From positions 590,545 through 654,544 of the forward strand of contig JAWSVE010000001.1 of the NCBI GenBank assembly GCA_033852115.1: 64,000 nucleotides of DNA. The letters run 5' to 3'. How positions within the stretch are numbered: position 1 is the first letter of the stretch; each line of letters opens with the position of its first letter. This DNA is from JAWSVE01 sp033852115. GTDB lineage: Bacteria; Pseudomonadota; Gammaproteobacteria; Pseudomonadales; Cellvibrionaceae. The notes under the pieces are model-generated. The model saw only the letters and a program-made list of their open reading frames with translations. It was not told where the DNA came from and made no database searches. Of this stretch, positions 46,532-56,589 are shown one piece after another. A program made the position numbers and the translations under genes.

Positions 46532-47716
46532 TTAAAACTCCGCTGGCACCTCGGTACTAACATCAGCGTCGTAATCAACACCATCAACACCAAAGCCAAA
46601 TAGCTTCAAGAACTCATCGCGATATCCCTGAAAATCGGTAAGATCACGTAAGTTCTCTGTCGTCACTTGTTCCCATATTTCATTCACCTTGCCTTGCACA
46701 GCAGGATCGAGCTCTTTCTCATCAACACGGAAACGATTCGCGTCGTCCAGGCGGGGAGAGTCGGAGTACAAACACTCAGTATACAAACGATACAATTGCT
46801 CGATAGGCCCTTCATGGGATCCGTTTTCTTTCATGACTTTAAATAGAATCGACATGTACAGCGGCATGATAGGAATAGCAGCACTCGCCTGACTCATAAT
46901 AGCTTTAAGAACCGCAACGTTGGCTTGTCCGCTCACGGCCGATAGTGTGCTATTCACTTCGACAACAGCGCGATCCAAATCTTCTTTCGCTTTACCAATT
47001 GCCGCCTTACCGTAGATCGGCCAAGTAATCGAGTCGCCGATGTAACTCAAGGCAATTGTTTTACATCCATCTGCTAATAGACCGTTTTTATTGAGAACAT
47101 CCATCCAGATTTCCCAGTCTTCACCACCCATCACCTTAATAGTGCCAGCAATTTCTTCATCGGTGGCTTTTTCAATCGTTACGTCACTGATTTCTTCTTT
47201 GTCAGTATTCAAACTTTTACAGGTTACGTCGCTACCAATGGGCTTAAGAAAGCTGCTGTAGACTTCGCCGGAATCAGGATCCGTGCGCCGTGGAGAAGCG
47301 AGACTATAAACCACTAAATCAACTGGCCCCATGCCCGACTTTAATAAATCAACTACCTGTTGTTTAACTTCATGACTAAATGCATCACCATTAATGCTGG
47401 CAGAATAACGTCCCGCTTCTTTCGCGGCTGTCTCAAACGCCGCCGAGTTGTAAAACCCAGCAGAACCCGTTTTGCGATCAGTTGCTGGCTTTTCGAAAAA
47501 CACCCCCACGGTATCGGCCTCACAACCAAACGCTGCGGTAATTCTCGCGGCCAAACCGAAGCCCGTCGATGACCCGATGACTAGAACCTTTTTAGGACCA
47601 CCGCTAATAGGCCCTTGAGCTTTGATGTAGTCAATTTGCTCTTGTACATGAGCTGCACAGCCAACTGGATGAGCATTGGTACAAATAAAGCCACGGTATT
47701 TTGGTTTGATAATCAT
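46532..47716 (-). CDS. fabV: Trans-2-enoyl-ACP/CoA reductase FabV
   Basis: Final reduction step of fatty-acid elongation, NADH dependent. 394 residues, the expected size. The nucleotide-binding stretch is VLVIGSSTGFGLA near 45, and the Y-x8-K active site is in WPIYGKAAIGKAK near 235. FabV is known to be poorly inhibited by triclosan in other species. Confidence 0.97.
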   Translation of the reverse strand: MIIKPKYRGFICTNAHPVGCAAHVQEQIDYIKAQGPISGGPKKVLVIGSSTGFGLAARITAAFGCEADTVGVFFEKPATDRKTGSAGFYNSAAFETAAKEAGRYSASINGDAFSHEVKQQVVDLLKSGMGPVDLVVYSLASPRRTDPDSGEVYSSFLKPIGSDVTCKSLNTDKEEISDVTIEKATDEEIAGTIKVMGGEDWEIWMDVLNKNGLLADGCKTIALSYIGDSITWPIYGKAAIGKAKEDLDRAVVEVNSTLSAVSGQANVAVLKAIMSQASAAIPIMPLYMSILFKVMKENGSHEGPIEQLYRLYTECLYSDSPRLDDANRFRVDEKELDPAVQGKVNEIWEQVTTENLRDLTDFQGYRDEFLKLFGFGVDGVDYDADVSTEVPAEF

Positions 47717-48067
47717 TCAATCACCTTTTCAATAGGTTCTACGTTTTACAACCAACGACCAGTAAGGTTTTGCATCAGCTTGGCAAACCTGGCCATTCGC
47801 TTTAGGCTACCCAGAACCCAATGGGTCTGAGATGAAAGCGGCCATTATAGACTGAGACTCGTGCTAATGGCACATATCCAGGCGCCGCAAAAAAGATTTG
47901 TTGGTGAGATATTGAACGATAAACGGTTAAAGTTATCTCACTTTTAAGATGCCAGCGATGCGCTTGTTGAACAGACAGCTATGGCCGATTAAATATCAAC
48001 CAGCCTTACCACTCCACATTGAGCCGACATCGCCGTAAATACATAGTAAGCAATACGGATAATCAGA
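47717..48067. other. Divergent intergenic region fabV / TerB-like gene
   Basis: About 350 bases holding the promoters of both genes. No protein frame, RNA or strong hairpin recognised. Confidence 0.4.
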
Positions 48068-48520
48068 ATGTTATCACTTGTTCAAAAGTTGATCCGCGAC
48101 GTCTCCGATCAACAACAACCTACCAGCCAACCCAAACACCACCGGCAGCTCGCCTGCGCCGCTTTACTCATTGAGGTTGCTTACGCCGACAACGACTGCA
48201 GTGACACAGAGCAACGCGCTCTACATGACATGCTTGCCAGTAAATTCGAGCTGTCGACAGCAGAACTTGATGAACTTATTCGTAGTGCACAGCAAAGCCA
48301 GCAAAGTGCCACGTCACTTTACGAATTCACACAACAAATTAACAACCACTACAACAGCGAAGAGAAATTCCAGCTAGTCGAGAGTATGTGGTCGATGGCT
48401 TTTGCGGATGGCGTCATCGACAAATACGAAGAACATTTGATAAGGCGAGTTGCTGAACTTATTTATGTCTCTCACTCAGATTTTATTCGCGCGAAGCTTA
48501 GTGCCAAACCGGAGCGCTAG
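48068..48520 (+). CDS. TerB-family protein
   Basis: 150 residues, all helical. Two similar acidic halves are typical of TerB: VAYADNDCSDTEQRAL near 38 and AFADGVIDKYEEHLIRRVAELI near 117. Related proteins are linked to tellurite resistance operons or metal sensing, but stand-alone copies such as this have no defined role. Confidence 0.82.
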   Translation: MLSLVQKLIRDVSDQQQPTSQPKHHRQLACAALLIEVAYADNDCSDTEQRALHDMLASKFELSTAELDELIRSAQQSQQSATSLYEFTQQINNHYNSEEKFQLVESMWSMAFADGVIDKYEEHLIRRVAELIYVSHSDFIRAKLSAKPER

Positions 48521-48628
48521 CCCGGCCGATTAGTCGGGTCAAGAGCAAACATTAACGCGGTTTTATCGGCGGAGGGCAGGAACAGTTAGTCAACCGAGAG
48601 ATTTCGACAGGCTGGAGTTGCAGCAGTG

Positions 48629-49240
48629 TTAGTCATTCAGCAAAGATTCTAGCGCTTCAACTAGCGCCTCAACGACTTCATCAGGCAAGAGCAACAGCAA
48701 ATCGCAATTGAATGGGTGATCCTCGAGATGGTAATTGATTTCTACGGAGACGACATGATCCCAAGAGGCGATATCGGTAAACGCCAGCTGTTCTAGGGGA
48801 ACATGAAGAGACAACAAGTCCGGCTCGCACACTTCGATGCTGGACTCCATCAGTTCCGCTAGCTGGGGCAAACAGGTGTTGTTAATGCACAAGGTCAAAT
48901 CCAGAAGCAGTTGCTTTCGAGCCTCATCATTGACCAACTCCCGCCCTGTCGTTGAGGCTAAATCTTCGAAGCTTGGGTCGGTAATGACGACCATGGAATA
49001 ACCGCCATGCTCACCCATGCTAAAAAATTGCGCCGCACTCGATACGCGATCAACGCCATGCAGACTCGATAATGCCTCTGATATTTGCGATGGTTGAATA
49101 TAGCGGATCTTAGGAATAGACAGGTTAACAAATACTTTCGCGAAATCGGCAAGAGACTCTCCTGCCGCGCCCATGGCCACGTTACAAAGCTCTTGCAAGC
49201 AGTCGCGGTGCTCTTCACTAAACGGTAGCGCCCCACTCAT
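48629..49240 (-). CDS. CheC/CheX-like phosphatase domain protein
   Basis: 203 residues. The CheC signature D-x3-E-x2-N-x22-P is intact at about residues 13-43 (DCLQELCN... SIP). A second copy near 130 (DLTLCINN) has Cys in place of the catalytic Glu, so only one active site is expected. It overlaps the stop of a single-domain response regulator by one base (49240), so the two are probably co-translated and the CheY-like protein is the likely substrate. Confidence 0.82.
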   Translation of the reverse strand: MSGALPFSEEHRDCLQELCNVAMGAAGESLADFAKVFVNLSIPKIRYIQPSQISEALSSLHGVDRVSSAAQFFSMGEHGGYSMVVITDPSFEDLASTTGRELVNDEARKQLLLDLTLCINNTCLPQLAELMESSIEVCEPDLLSLHVPLEQLAFTDIASWDHVVSVEINYHLEDHPFNCDLLLLLPDEVVEALVEALESLLND

Positions 49241-49605
49241 TACATCAACCCGTAGGTTTGCAGAACAGCAGATAGCTTATCTTTACTGATGGGCTTCTTA
49301 ATAAAGTCCAGTGCTCCCAAGCCCAACACACGCTCTCGCGCCTCGGGCTGAATATCACCAGAGATGACAATCACCATGCTCTTAAGTTGTTCATCTTTAA
49401 TGGCTTTAAGCACCTCATAACCGTCCATTTCCGGCATGGTGAGATCCAAAAACACCATCTCACCCTTGCCGCTGCGGATGGCCTCAATACCTTCGGCGCC
49501 ATTAGAAGCGTATTCGATATCCACATCCCACCCTTCCGGTAAGGAGCGGAACACTTGCTTGCGAGCCATACTTGAGTCGTCGCAGATTAGTACGGGAATA
49601 CCCAT
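49240..49605 (-). CDS. Single-domain response regulator (CheY-like)
   Basis: 121 residues, receiver domain only. Acidic pair DD at 9-10, phospho-acceptor Asp in VFLDLTMPEMDG near 54, Ser in VISGD, Lys in FIKKP. It is encoded just before the CheC-like phosphatase; no histidine kinase is adjacent. Confidence 0.93.
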   Translation of the reverse strand: MGIPVLICDDSSMARKQVFRSLPEGWDVDIEYASNGAEGIEAIRSGKGEMVFLDLTMPEMDGYEVLKAIKDEQLKSMVIVISGDIQPEARERVLGLGALDFIKKPISKDKLSAVLQTYGLM

Positions 49606-49684
49606 GGAGAGCCAACTTTCCTTTGCTGTTTCCTATCAGTATAGACAGCATATTCGACCTTGCAGCCGCTAAATAACCATCAAA

Positions 49685-49966
49685 TTAACCCGTTTTAAAT
49701 CCATCCAATGGCCCACACTCGACAACCTGCCACTCAAGGTGCTCAACAAAACTGCCTGGCGGGCCTGAACTTAATCGTGACTTGAGCTTTTGTAGCGCAT
49801 CGCTGGGTCCTTGCATTAATACTTCCACACCGCCATCGCTCAGGTTTTTCGCATAGCCGGAAACCCCTAGCTCAATAGCGTGGTTGCGAACAAAGTTGCG
49901 AAAGCCAACGCCCTGCACACGCCCTTCTACCAGCGCTTTTGCACTTACGCATTTTTGATCCTGCAT
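49685..49966 (-). CDS. Acylphosphatase
   Basis: 93 residues from ATG 49966, preceded by a near-perfect AGGAGG. Catalytic Arg in VQGVGFRNFV and Asn in GYAKNLSDG. It hydrolyses acyl phosphates; the physiological substrate is unclear in bacteria. Confidence 0.95.
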   Translation of the reverse strand: MQDQKCVSAKALVEGRVQGVGFRNFVRNHAIELGVSGYAKNLSDGGVEVLMQGPSDALQKLKSRLSSGPPGSFVEHLEWQVVECGPLDGFKTG

Positions 49967-50055
49967 ATATCCCTCCTGTTTCTGCCCAGCCCGACTACCA
50001 TTAGGGTACAATAGCGCGCTTTGCCGACTGATTTTTGACTGATAGGCCAACAACC

Positions 50056-50400
50056 ATGACTACCATTTACCATAACCCTCGCTGCTCAAAATCGCGCCAG
50101 ACTCTGGCCCTTTTGGAAGAACAAGGTATCAAGCCCACCATTGTCGAATATTTGGAAACACCACCGAACGAAAGTGAGATCAAAACCCTCGTCAGCCAGT
50201 TGGGCATCACCCCGCGAGAACTATTACGCAAAGGCGAAGACGCCTACAAGGATAACAATTTAAAAAATCCTGATCTGAGCGACGATGACATTATTGCCTT
50301 CATGGCCAAGTACCCAAAACTTATCGAGCGTCCCATTGTGGTCAAAGGCAAAAAAGCAGCGCTTGGGCGACCACCTGAAAACGTATTAACCATCCTTTAA
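50056..50400 (+). CDS. arsC: Arsenate reductase (glutaredoxin type)
   Basis: 114 residues from ATG 50056. Active-site Cys in HNPRCSKSRQTL (residue 10), Arg residues in TPRELLRKGE and IERPIVV. Full C-terminal GRPPE motif. It is grouped with a flavodoxin-like gene, not with ars efflux genes. Confidence 0.92.
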   Translation: MTTIYHNPRCSKSRQTLALLEEQGIKPTIVEYLETPPNESEIKTLVSQLGITPRELLRKGEDAYKDNNLKNPDLSDDDIIAFMAKYPKLIERPIVVKGKKAALGRPPENVLTIL

Positions 50401-50413
50401 TGGCAACAGCAAC

Positions 50414-51019
50414 ATGAGTTCTCCTTATATTTTAGTGCTCTATTACAGCCGCAGCGGTAGCACTCGAGAAATGGCAATGCAGATTGCCCGCGGCGTCTCG
50501 CAAGTCAGTGGCATGGAAGCGCTGCTGCGCACCGTACCTGCGGTATCCGCAACCAGTGAAGCCGTAGAGCCCTCCGTTCCTGACGAAGGTGCTGTCTATT
50601 GCACCGAGGAAGAATTAAAAAATTGCGCAGGACTCATCGTCGGCAGCCCAACACGATTTGGCAACATGGCCTCGGCGATGAAATATTTTTGGGACAACAC
50701 TAGCAGTAGCTGGCTGAGCGGTAATTTAATCGGCAAACCTGCGGCGGTATTTACCTCATCCGCCAGCTTGCATGGCGGACAGGAATCCACGCTACTATCC
50801 ATGCTACTGCCGCTACTACACCAGGGCATGTTGATCACCGGTATTCCCTACAGCGAACAAGCCCTCAATGACACCGAAGCAGGCGGCACACCTTATGGGG
50901 CCAGTCATTGGGCAGGCGCCGATGGTAAGCGCCCCTTTACCGACGACGAAAAAACCTTGTGCCAAGCGCTTGGCAAACGGGTTGCACAGATCGCCACATC
51001 ATTAAGAACGAGTCACTAA
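50414..51019 (+). CDS. WrbA-like NAD(P)H:quinone oxidoreductase
   Basis: 201 residues, flavodoxin fold. FMN phosphate loop YYSRSGSTREMA near residue 10, GSPTRFGNMASAMKYFWD near 77, and SASLHGGQE near 115. Expected to reduce quinones by two electrons. Its stop overlaps the next start (TAATG). Confidence 0.92.
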   Translation: MSSPYILVLYYSRSGSTREMAMQIARGVSQVSGMEALLRTVPAVSATSEAVEPSVPDEGAVYCTEEELKNCAGLIVGSPTRFGNMASAMKYFWDNTSSSWLSGNLIGKPAAVFTSSASLHGGQESTLLSMLLPLLHQGMLITGIPYSEQALNDTEAGGTPYGASHWAGADGKRPFTDDEKTLCQALGKRVAQIATSLRTSH

Positions 51020-51456
51020 TGTCCCAACAAATTTTTCGGCGCAACCTTATCATCGCCCTTTTCATTAACGCTGCGGCGTTCATCACGACTATCGCGGTGA
51101 TTAGCTACGCCAACCTAACCCAAGACACCGGTTCATGGATTCGATGGACGGTTCAGTGCTTTGCACTTTTGTTGGTTTTGCCAGGCATGCTGCGATTAAA
51201 ATTCCGCGCCTACAGCTGGCAAGGGTTTATTGCGATGCTGTATTTTATTCCGGCGGTACTCAAGTTTATGTCGCCGCAAGGCGATACTGGCGACACTATA
51301 TTACTTATTGCCACGCCCTCCTTGGCAATTTCCGCTGGCTATTGCAGCCGCTGGTTACAACGCCTAACCGCAGATTCTGAATCTGACGTTGCTGAGCCAA
51401 CCTATTCTAAAACAGACAACACCAACACATTGAGCGAGAGAGACAACAATGAGTGA
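51019..51456 (+). CDS. DUF2069 membrane protein
   Basis: 145 residues with about four membrane segments and a polar C-terminal tail. The motif YSWQGFIAMLYFIPAV is typical of DUF2069 proteins. It is translationally coupled to the gene before it and overlaps sppA by 8 bases. Function unknown. Confidence 0.85.
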   Translation: MSQQIFRRNLIIALFINAAAFITTIAVISYANLTQDTGSWIRWTVQCFALLLVLPGMLRLKFRAYSWQGFIAMLYFIPAVLKFMSPQGDTGDTILLIATPSLAISAGYCSRWLQRLTADSESDVAEPTYSKTDNTNTLSERDNNE

Positions 51457-53317
51457 TGCCCGCCCCGGTCTGGTGAAACAAATTTTTTCGGGTATTGGAA
51501 AAACTATTTCGTGGACGCGTGTTATCGTCATTAACTCAGTGTTCCTGATTCTTCTTATCGTCATTGCGTCAAGCCTATTCGGCCCAGGGCTGAAACCGCT
51601 ACCCGAAAGAGCACCACTGAGAATTAATATCAGTGGGTTTTTAGTGGATCAAAAAAGTTACATCGACCCAATAACGCAATTGATGGGGCAAGGACAAGGC
51701 CCAGCCGAAACACTCGTACGTGATGTCACACGAAGTATTCACGCCGCGACCAATGATCCCCGTGTTAGCAAATTAATTATCGATCTCCAATATTTTGCTG
51801 GCGGCGGAATAAGTAAGCTCGAGGAAATTGGTCAAGCGCTCGACAAGTTCAAAACATCTGGGAAGGAAGTTATTGCGGTTAGTGATTTCTACACCCAAAA
51901 CCATTACTACCTCGCCAGTTATGCCGACCAAGTCTACCTTCACCCAATGGGTTCGGTGATGCTAACCGGTTACGGTAGTTATCGAAATTACTATAAAGAC
52001 GCACTCGATAAGCTTAGCGTTAACATGCATGTGTTCCGGGTTGGCGAATACAAAGACGCGGTTGAACCGTTCCTACGCAGCGACATGTCAGAAGAGTCTC
52101 GCGAACATAATAGCCAGTGGATCAATCAACTCTGGTCTGTATACACCAGTCGCGTTGAGTCATTGCGTCAGCTACCTGCGGGGGCAATTAACGATTACAT
52201 CAATAATTTTACCGAACACCTAAAAAGTGTCGACGGGGACGCTGCACAACTTGCTCTAAACACGCGCTTAGTAGACCAACTCGCCAGCCGCGCGGAGCTT
52301 CGCCGTAAATTTATTCAAGAGTTTGGCGAAGGCGACGATGATGATTACCTCGCCATCGACTTTCAACACTACGTTGCTCACTTAAACAGAGAAACCATTA
52401 AAGCACCAGACCGTGTGGGTTTGATAGTTGCCAGCGGCACAATTTACGACGGCCAACAACCTCCCGGAAGCATTGGCGGCGATTCACTCGCTGATTTATT
52501 CCGTCAAGCACGCGATGACGACAGCATTAAAGCCGTCGTGTTGCGTATTGATAGCGGCGGCGGTAGCGCCTTTGCATCGGAAGTTATTCGCAATGAAATT
52601 GTCGCCACCCAGGCCGCAGGAAAGCCCATTGTGGTCTCAATGGGTAGCGTCGCCGCTTCAGGCGGTTATTGGATTGCTGCAAACGCCGATGAAATATGGG
52701 CAACACCTACAACAATCACTGGCTCCATCGGTGTGTTCGCTATCTTTCCTACGCTGGAAACCAGCTTAGAAAAAATTGGCGTCACCACAGACGGCATTGG
52801 CACCACTGAGTTATCCGGGGCAATGCGTATCGACATGCCCGTCTCACCGGCCGCTGCTGGCGTACTGCAGGCCCAAGTGGACAACATTTATCGCCGCTTT
52901 ATCAATTTAGTGGCCGAAGGCCGCAACACCCACCCAGACTTAATCCATCCTATCGCGCAAGGGCGAGTATGGAGCGGTAGCAGCGCGCAGGATTTTGGAT
53001 TGGTCGATCAACTTGGCTACCTAGATGATGCCATCGCATCCGCCGCGAAGCGTGCCAACCTCGATTCATTCACTATCGAATTAATCGACGTTAAGCTCTC
53101 GCCATTTGAACAACTGATTCAAGACATGTCTGCCAATACGTCAGCCATTATGTCCAAAGTAGGTGTCGGGTACCGAGACAGAAGTGGCGCACAGCTGCTT
53201 CGCACTGTGGCGGAAAATCAATACAAGGCCGTGACAGATTTTTCCAATCTAATCACGACGATGCGTAATCCGCACGATGCGCTTGCGCACTGCACGCACT
53301 GTTTGGTCCCCCAGTAA
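51449..53317 (+). CDS. sppA: Signal peptide peptidase SppA (67 kDa form)
   Basis: Membrane serine protease that degrades released signal peptides. 622 residues, the long duplicated form. A single N-terminal membrane anchor (VIVINSVFLILLIVIASSL), catalytic Lys expected around 205 in FRVGEYKDAVEPF, and nucleophile Ser in VAASGGYW near 405. Confidence 0.96.
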   Translation: MSDARPGLVKQIFSGIGKTISWTRVIVINSVFLILLIVIASSLFGPGLKPLPERAPLRINISGFLVDQKSYIDPITQLMGQGQGPAETLVRDVTRSIHAATNDPRVSKLIIDLQYFAGGGISKLEEIGQALDKFKTSGKEVIAVSDFYTQNHYYLASYADQVYLHPMGSVMLTGYGSYRNYYKDALDKLSVNMHVFRVGEYKDAVEPFLRSDMSEESREHNSQWINQLWSVYTSRVESLRQLPAGAINDYINNFTEHLKSVDGDAAQLALNTRLVDQLASRAELRRKFIQEFGEGDDDDYLAIDFQHYVAHLNRETIKAPDRVGLIVASGTIYDGQQPPGSIGGDSLADLFRQARDDDSIKAVVLRIDSGGGSAFASEVIRNEIVATQAAGKPIVVSMGSVAASGGYWIAANADEIWATPTTITGSIGVFAIFPTLETSLEKIGVTTDGIGTTELSGAMRIDMPVSPAAAGVLQAQVDNIYRRFINLVAEGRNTHPDLIHPIAQGRVWSGSSAQDFGLVDQLGYLDDAIASAAKRANLDSFTIELIDVKLSPFEQLIQDMSANTSAIMSKVGVGYRDRSGAQLLRTVAENQYKAVTDFSNLITTMRNPHDALAHCTHCLVPQ

Positions 53318-53337
53318 ATAGACGATAATACTTAAAA

Positions 53338-53375
53338 ACAAAAACGCCGGCGCTTTCTGCTCCGGCGTTTTTATG
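53338..53375. terminator. Terminator after sppA
   Basis: AAAAACGCCGG/CCGGCGTTTTT stem with a CGCTTTCTGCT loop and a T-run; the A-run on the other side lets it serve convergent hda too. Confidence 0.9.
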
Positions 53376-53403
53376 AGGAGAGTACTTTTAATCGAAAGTA
53401 CTT

Positions 53404-54120
53404 TTAGAGCTTTAAAACCTGTTTGATAAATGGAATTGTCAGCTTACGCTGCTCTTGCAGGGACGCCTCGTCAAGCTGATCGAGCAAATAAAATAAGTCG
53501 TTCATATCCCGTGGCGCGCGGTTAAGAATAAACTGACCAACTTCTTCGCTCATCACCATGCCGCGCCCTTTCGCACGCGAACGCAATGCCGCGACCTTCT
53601 CGACGTCATCCAGAGGCACAACTTGATAGGTCTCCCCCCAGGTCAAGCGTGAACGCAAGTCTGCTAATGACACACTAATCTGCGAGGGAGGATAAATCGA
53701 CGCAAACAGCATTTTTTTATTCAGATCGCGAAGCTGATTAAAGCAATTAAATAACGCCTCATCCCACTGAGGATTTCCGGCAACAGATTCTATGCTGTCA
53801 AAACACACTAGATCAAAATGCGCCATCCCTTCCAATAACGCCGCCGGGTCAAAGCCAGCTAATTCACCCAAAGGCAAATACTGGGCACTGATGTTCTGAC
53901 GCTCAGCTTCGTGGCAACTCGCTTGCAACAAGTGTGTCAAGCCCGCACCGGACGCTCCCCAAAGGTAAACGACACTGGCATCTGAAGTTTCTAACTGTTT
54001 AAGCAGTGCAGAAACAACCTGAGCATTTCCCGAGTCGGGAGGAATGAAAAAATTATCAAATGTAGCGGTATCGTGAAGCGATACACCTAACGACATTTGT
54101 TGTGGAAAGTCACTCACCAT
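53404..54120 (-). CDS. hda: DnaA inactivator Hda
   Basis: AAA+ protein homologous to DnaA that with the sliding clamp promotes ATP hydrolysis by DnaA. 238 residues. The N-terminal clamp-binding stretch is QQMSLGVSL, the modified Walker A is WGASGAGLTHLL (no Lys, as in other Hda), and the Arg-finger region and sensor 2 lie near the C-terminus. Confidence 0.94.
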   Translation of the reverse strand: MVSDFPQQMSLGVSLHDTATFDNFFIPPDSGNAQVVSALLKQLETSDASVVYLWGASGAGLTHLLQASCHEAERQNISAQYLPLGELAGFDPAALLEGMAHFDLVCFDSIESVAGNPQWDEALFNCFNQLRDLNKKMLFASIYPPSQISVSLADLRSRLTWGETYQVVPLDDVEKVAALRSRAKGRGMVMSEEVGQFILNRAPRDMNDLFYLLDQLDEASLQEQRKLTIPFIKQVLKL

Positions 54121-54159
54121 GTTTGTTTCTAACCATTAATTATTACGATGGACCCACAT

Positions 54160-55266
54160 TTAATTTTGCCATACGTACTTCAATGGGTTTTCCGGCTGCC
54201 CCGGTGGAACAGTCGCAACCGCTTGAACCGGTTCTGGCAACATACGGCTATCCAGTGCAATGGCATCCTGTAACAGTTTTACATCAGCTTCAGTCTCAAC
54301 ACTCAATAGCAAGTAGTTGCCAAGCGCGACAGACACATCAACACCGCGAACGATCGCCAAGCCGCGCAAGTAATTTAAGAGTGATACATAATCTTGAAAA
54401 TGACGAACATCCGCTACCTGCATAATAACCCGCTCGCTTGCATTCCCTGAGGGTTGATAGCCGTATAATGAGAAAAAATAATCTGCGGTTTGGTTAACTC
54501 CGGCACCAATAATCTCTAGGATATCCTCGCTATTGATGTCGAACACATCAAATCCGTCACGATGCTTCAGTTGCCACGCTGAACGCCAATCGCCCCGTGA
54601 CGTTTGTGTCAGGCGCCCCACTAAAATGCTGTCTGCCTGGTAGCGCTCAGACGCTCGAGCAATGGCGTCTTCATCAAGCTGCCAAGCACTTTGCGCGGAC
54701 AGTGCCACCTGATCTTCCAAATCCATGAGCGGCAGCACGATAGGTACACCACGCTGCACCGCAGATTCAGTGATGACATCAAATAAGGCTGGCTGAGAAG
54801 CCGAGCTGGCAATCAACGGCCCACGACCGTCGTCCATCACCAACCACACCAACACACTTGGGCGGTTAGCCGGCCAGATTGAGAGCTGACGATCACGCAA
54901 CAGCTTGGTAACAGACTCTTGTGAAAACTTAAGTATCAAGCGCCAAGCAGGCGTAGGCTTACCATCAACATCCAGAGTCTCATCGGTAGCTTCATAGCGA
55001 AACTCCAGTAAGTAACGGGATGGGCTGCTCAATGCCCCAAGAATGGAGGGGTCCTGTAACACCGCTAGTTGACCGGAAGCACGCAAAATAACCTCGGCCA
55101 AACCGTCGCGTGTAGCTTGGTTACGCTCGCTACGGTCTTGGGTAACGACTAATGTCTGATAATCATACAGGTTGACTATTTCAGCTGACGTATGCGATGC
55201 AAATTGAACCACCAGTAAAACCAGTAACCCAATAACGAATAGTTTTTTCAATCGTGTGACCCTCAA
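54160..55266 (-). CDS. DUF2066 protein
   Basis: 368 residues with an N-terminal signal peptide or anchor. It is found next to hda and opposite purM in many gammaproteobacteria, as here. The domain spans most of the protein (EVILRASGQ, WLVMDDGRGPLIA). Periplasmic; function unknown. Confidence 0.85.
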   Translation of the reverse strand: MRVTRLKKLFVIGLLVLLVVQFASHTSAEIVNLYDYQTLVVTQDRSERNQATRDGLAEVILRASGQLAVLQDPSILGALSSPSRYLLEFRYEATDETLDVDGKPTPAWRLILKFSQESVTKLLRDRQLSIWPANRPSVLVWLVMDDGRGPLIASSASQPALFDVITESAVQRGVPIVLPLMDLEDQVALSAQSAWQLDEDAIARASERYQADSILVGRLTQTSRGDWRSAWQLKHRDGFDVFDINSEDILEIIGAGVNQTADYFFSLYGYQPSGNASERVIMQVADVRHFQDYVSLLNYLRGLAIVRGVDVSVALGNYLLLSVETEADVKLLQDAIALDSRMLPEPVQAVATVPPGQPENPLKYVWQN

Positions 55267-55528
55267 CCCTGTTCCTGTAACACAGTCGCTCTAGACCCTG
55301 CTGGCCGGCTATTGTAACAGCGCGCCGCCAGACAAAAAGCCTAGGAGACCTCTATTTTCACGTAGCGCTTTCTCAATTCCACTATTTGTTCATAGAGAAC
55401 ACATTCTGTTCTACATCAACGTCGATTAGCTGTTAAAATGGCGCCCCATTTTGACCAGCCGCCTAATTTTCCAGCGCCGCTATCAGTGACCAGCAACCAA
55501 CGACGCACAGAGCGAATACATACCGATT

Positions 55529-56584
55529 ATGAGCGATTCATCTACCCCAAGCGACACTCAATCCCTTAGCTACAAGGATGCCGGCGTTGATATCGATGCC
55601 GGCAATGCACTCGTCGACAATATTAAGTCTGTTGCCAAGCGCACCCATCGCCCTGGCGTATTAGGCGGCCTTGGCGGGTTTGGTGGACTGTTCGAAATGC
55701 CTGCAGGCTATAAACAGCCGGTGCTGGTGTCTGGTACAGATGGCGTAGGAACAAAATTGCGATTGGCTATCGACGCCAACTTCCACAGCACCATCGGGAT
55801 CGACTTGGTCGCCATGTGCGTCAACGACATTATCGTTACAGGCGCTGAACCACTATTCTTCCTCGATTACTACGCTACAGGCAAGCTAGACGTCGAGGTC
55901 GCCACCGACGTAGTCAAAAGCATTGGTGCTGGCTGTGAGCTTACCGGCTGTGCCCTAGTCGGTGGTGAAACCGCAGAAATGCCCGGTATGTACGAAGCAG
56001 GTGATTATGACCTCGCAGGCTTCGCCGTCGGCGTTGTTGAAAAGTCAGAGATTATAGACGGCAGCCAAGTCAAAGCTGGGGATGTACTGTTAGGCCTTTC
56101 ATCAAGCGGCCCACACTCTAACGGCTATTCCCTAGTGCGCAAAATTTTGGAGCGCAGCGGCCAGTCTCTAGACGACCAACTTGACGGTAAAACCCTAAAA
56201 GAATGGCTGCTTGCGCCGACACGTATTTACGTCAAACAACTGCTCGATTTAATGAAGACAGTGCCGGTTCACGCACTCTCTCACATAACCGGTGGCGGCC
56301 TGCTCGAAAATATTCCACGCGTTCTCCCAGCCAACACCAAAGCAGTAATCGACAGCAAAAGCTGGCAACCTTCCGCCATATTTAACTGGTTACAAGAACA
56401 CGGGAATGTTGAAGCCAAGGAAATGTACCGCACCTTCAATTGCGGCATTGGTATGGTCGTCGTGGTTGCAAAGGAAAATGCTGACGCAGCGGTGAAGCAC
56501 CTAACCGACGCAGGCGAAACTGTCGCCATTATCGGTGAAATTGCTCAGGATCAAAATGACGAGCCATTTGTAGAGATCAATTAA
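55529..56584 (+). CDS. purM: Phosphoribosylformylglycinamidine cyclo-ligase
   Basis: AIR synthetase of purine synthesis. 351 residues. Motifs LGGFGGLFEMP, SGTDGVGTKLRLA, VGGETAEMPGMY and SSSGPHSNGYSLVR are present. The 262-bp gap upstream should hold the promoter; no Pur box was identified with confidence. Confidence 0.98.
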   Translation: MSDSSTPSDTQSLSYKDAGVDIDAGNALVDNIKSVAKRTHRPGVLGGLGGFGGLFEMPAGYKQPVLVSGTDGVGTKLRLAIDANFHSTIGIDLVAMCVNDIIVTGAEPLFFLDYYATGKLDVEVATDVVKSIGAGCELTGCALVGGETAEMPGMYEAGDYDLAGFAVGVVEKSEIIDGSQVKAGDVLLGLSSSGPHSNGYSLVRKILERSGQSLDDQLDGKTLKEWLLAPTRIYVKQLLDLMKTVPVHALSHITGGGLLENIPRVLPANTKAVIDSKSWQPSAIFNWLQEHGNVEAKEMYRTFNCGIGMVVVVAKENADAAVKHLTDAGETVAIIGEIAQDQNDEPFVEIN

Positions 56585-56589
56585 ACCGT

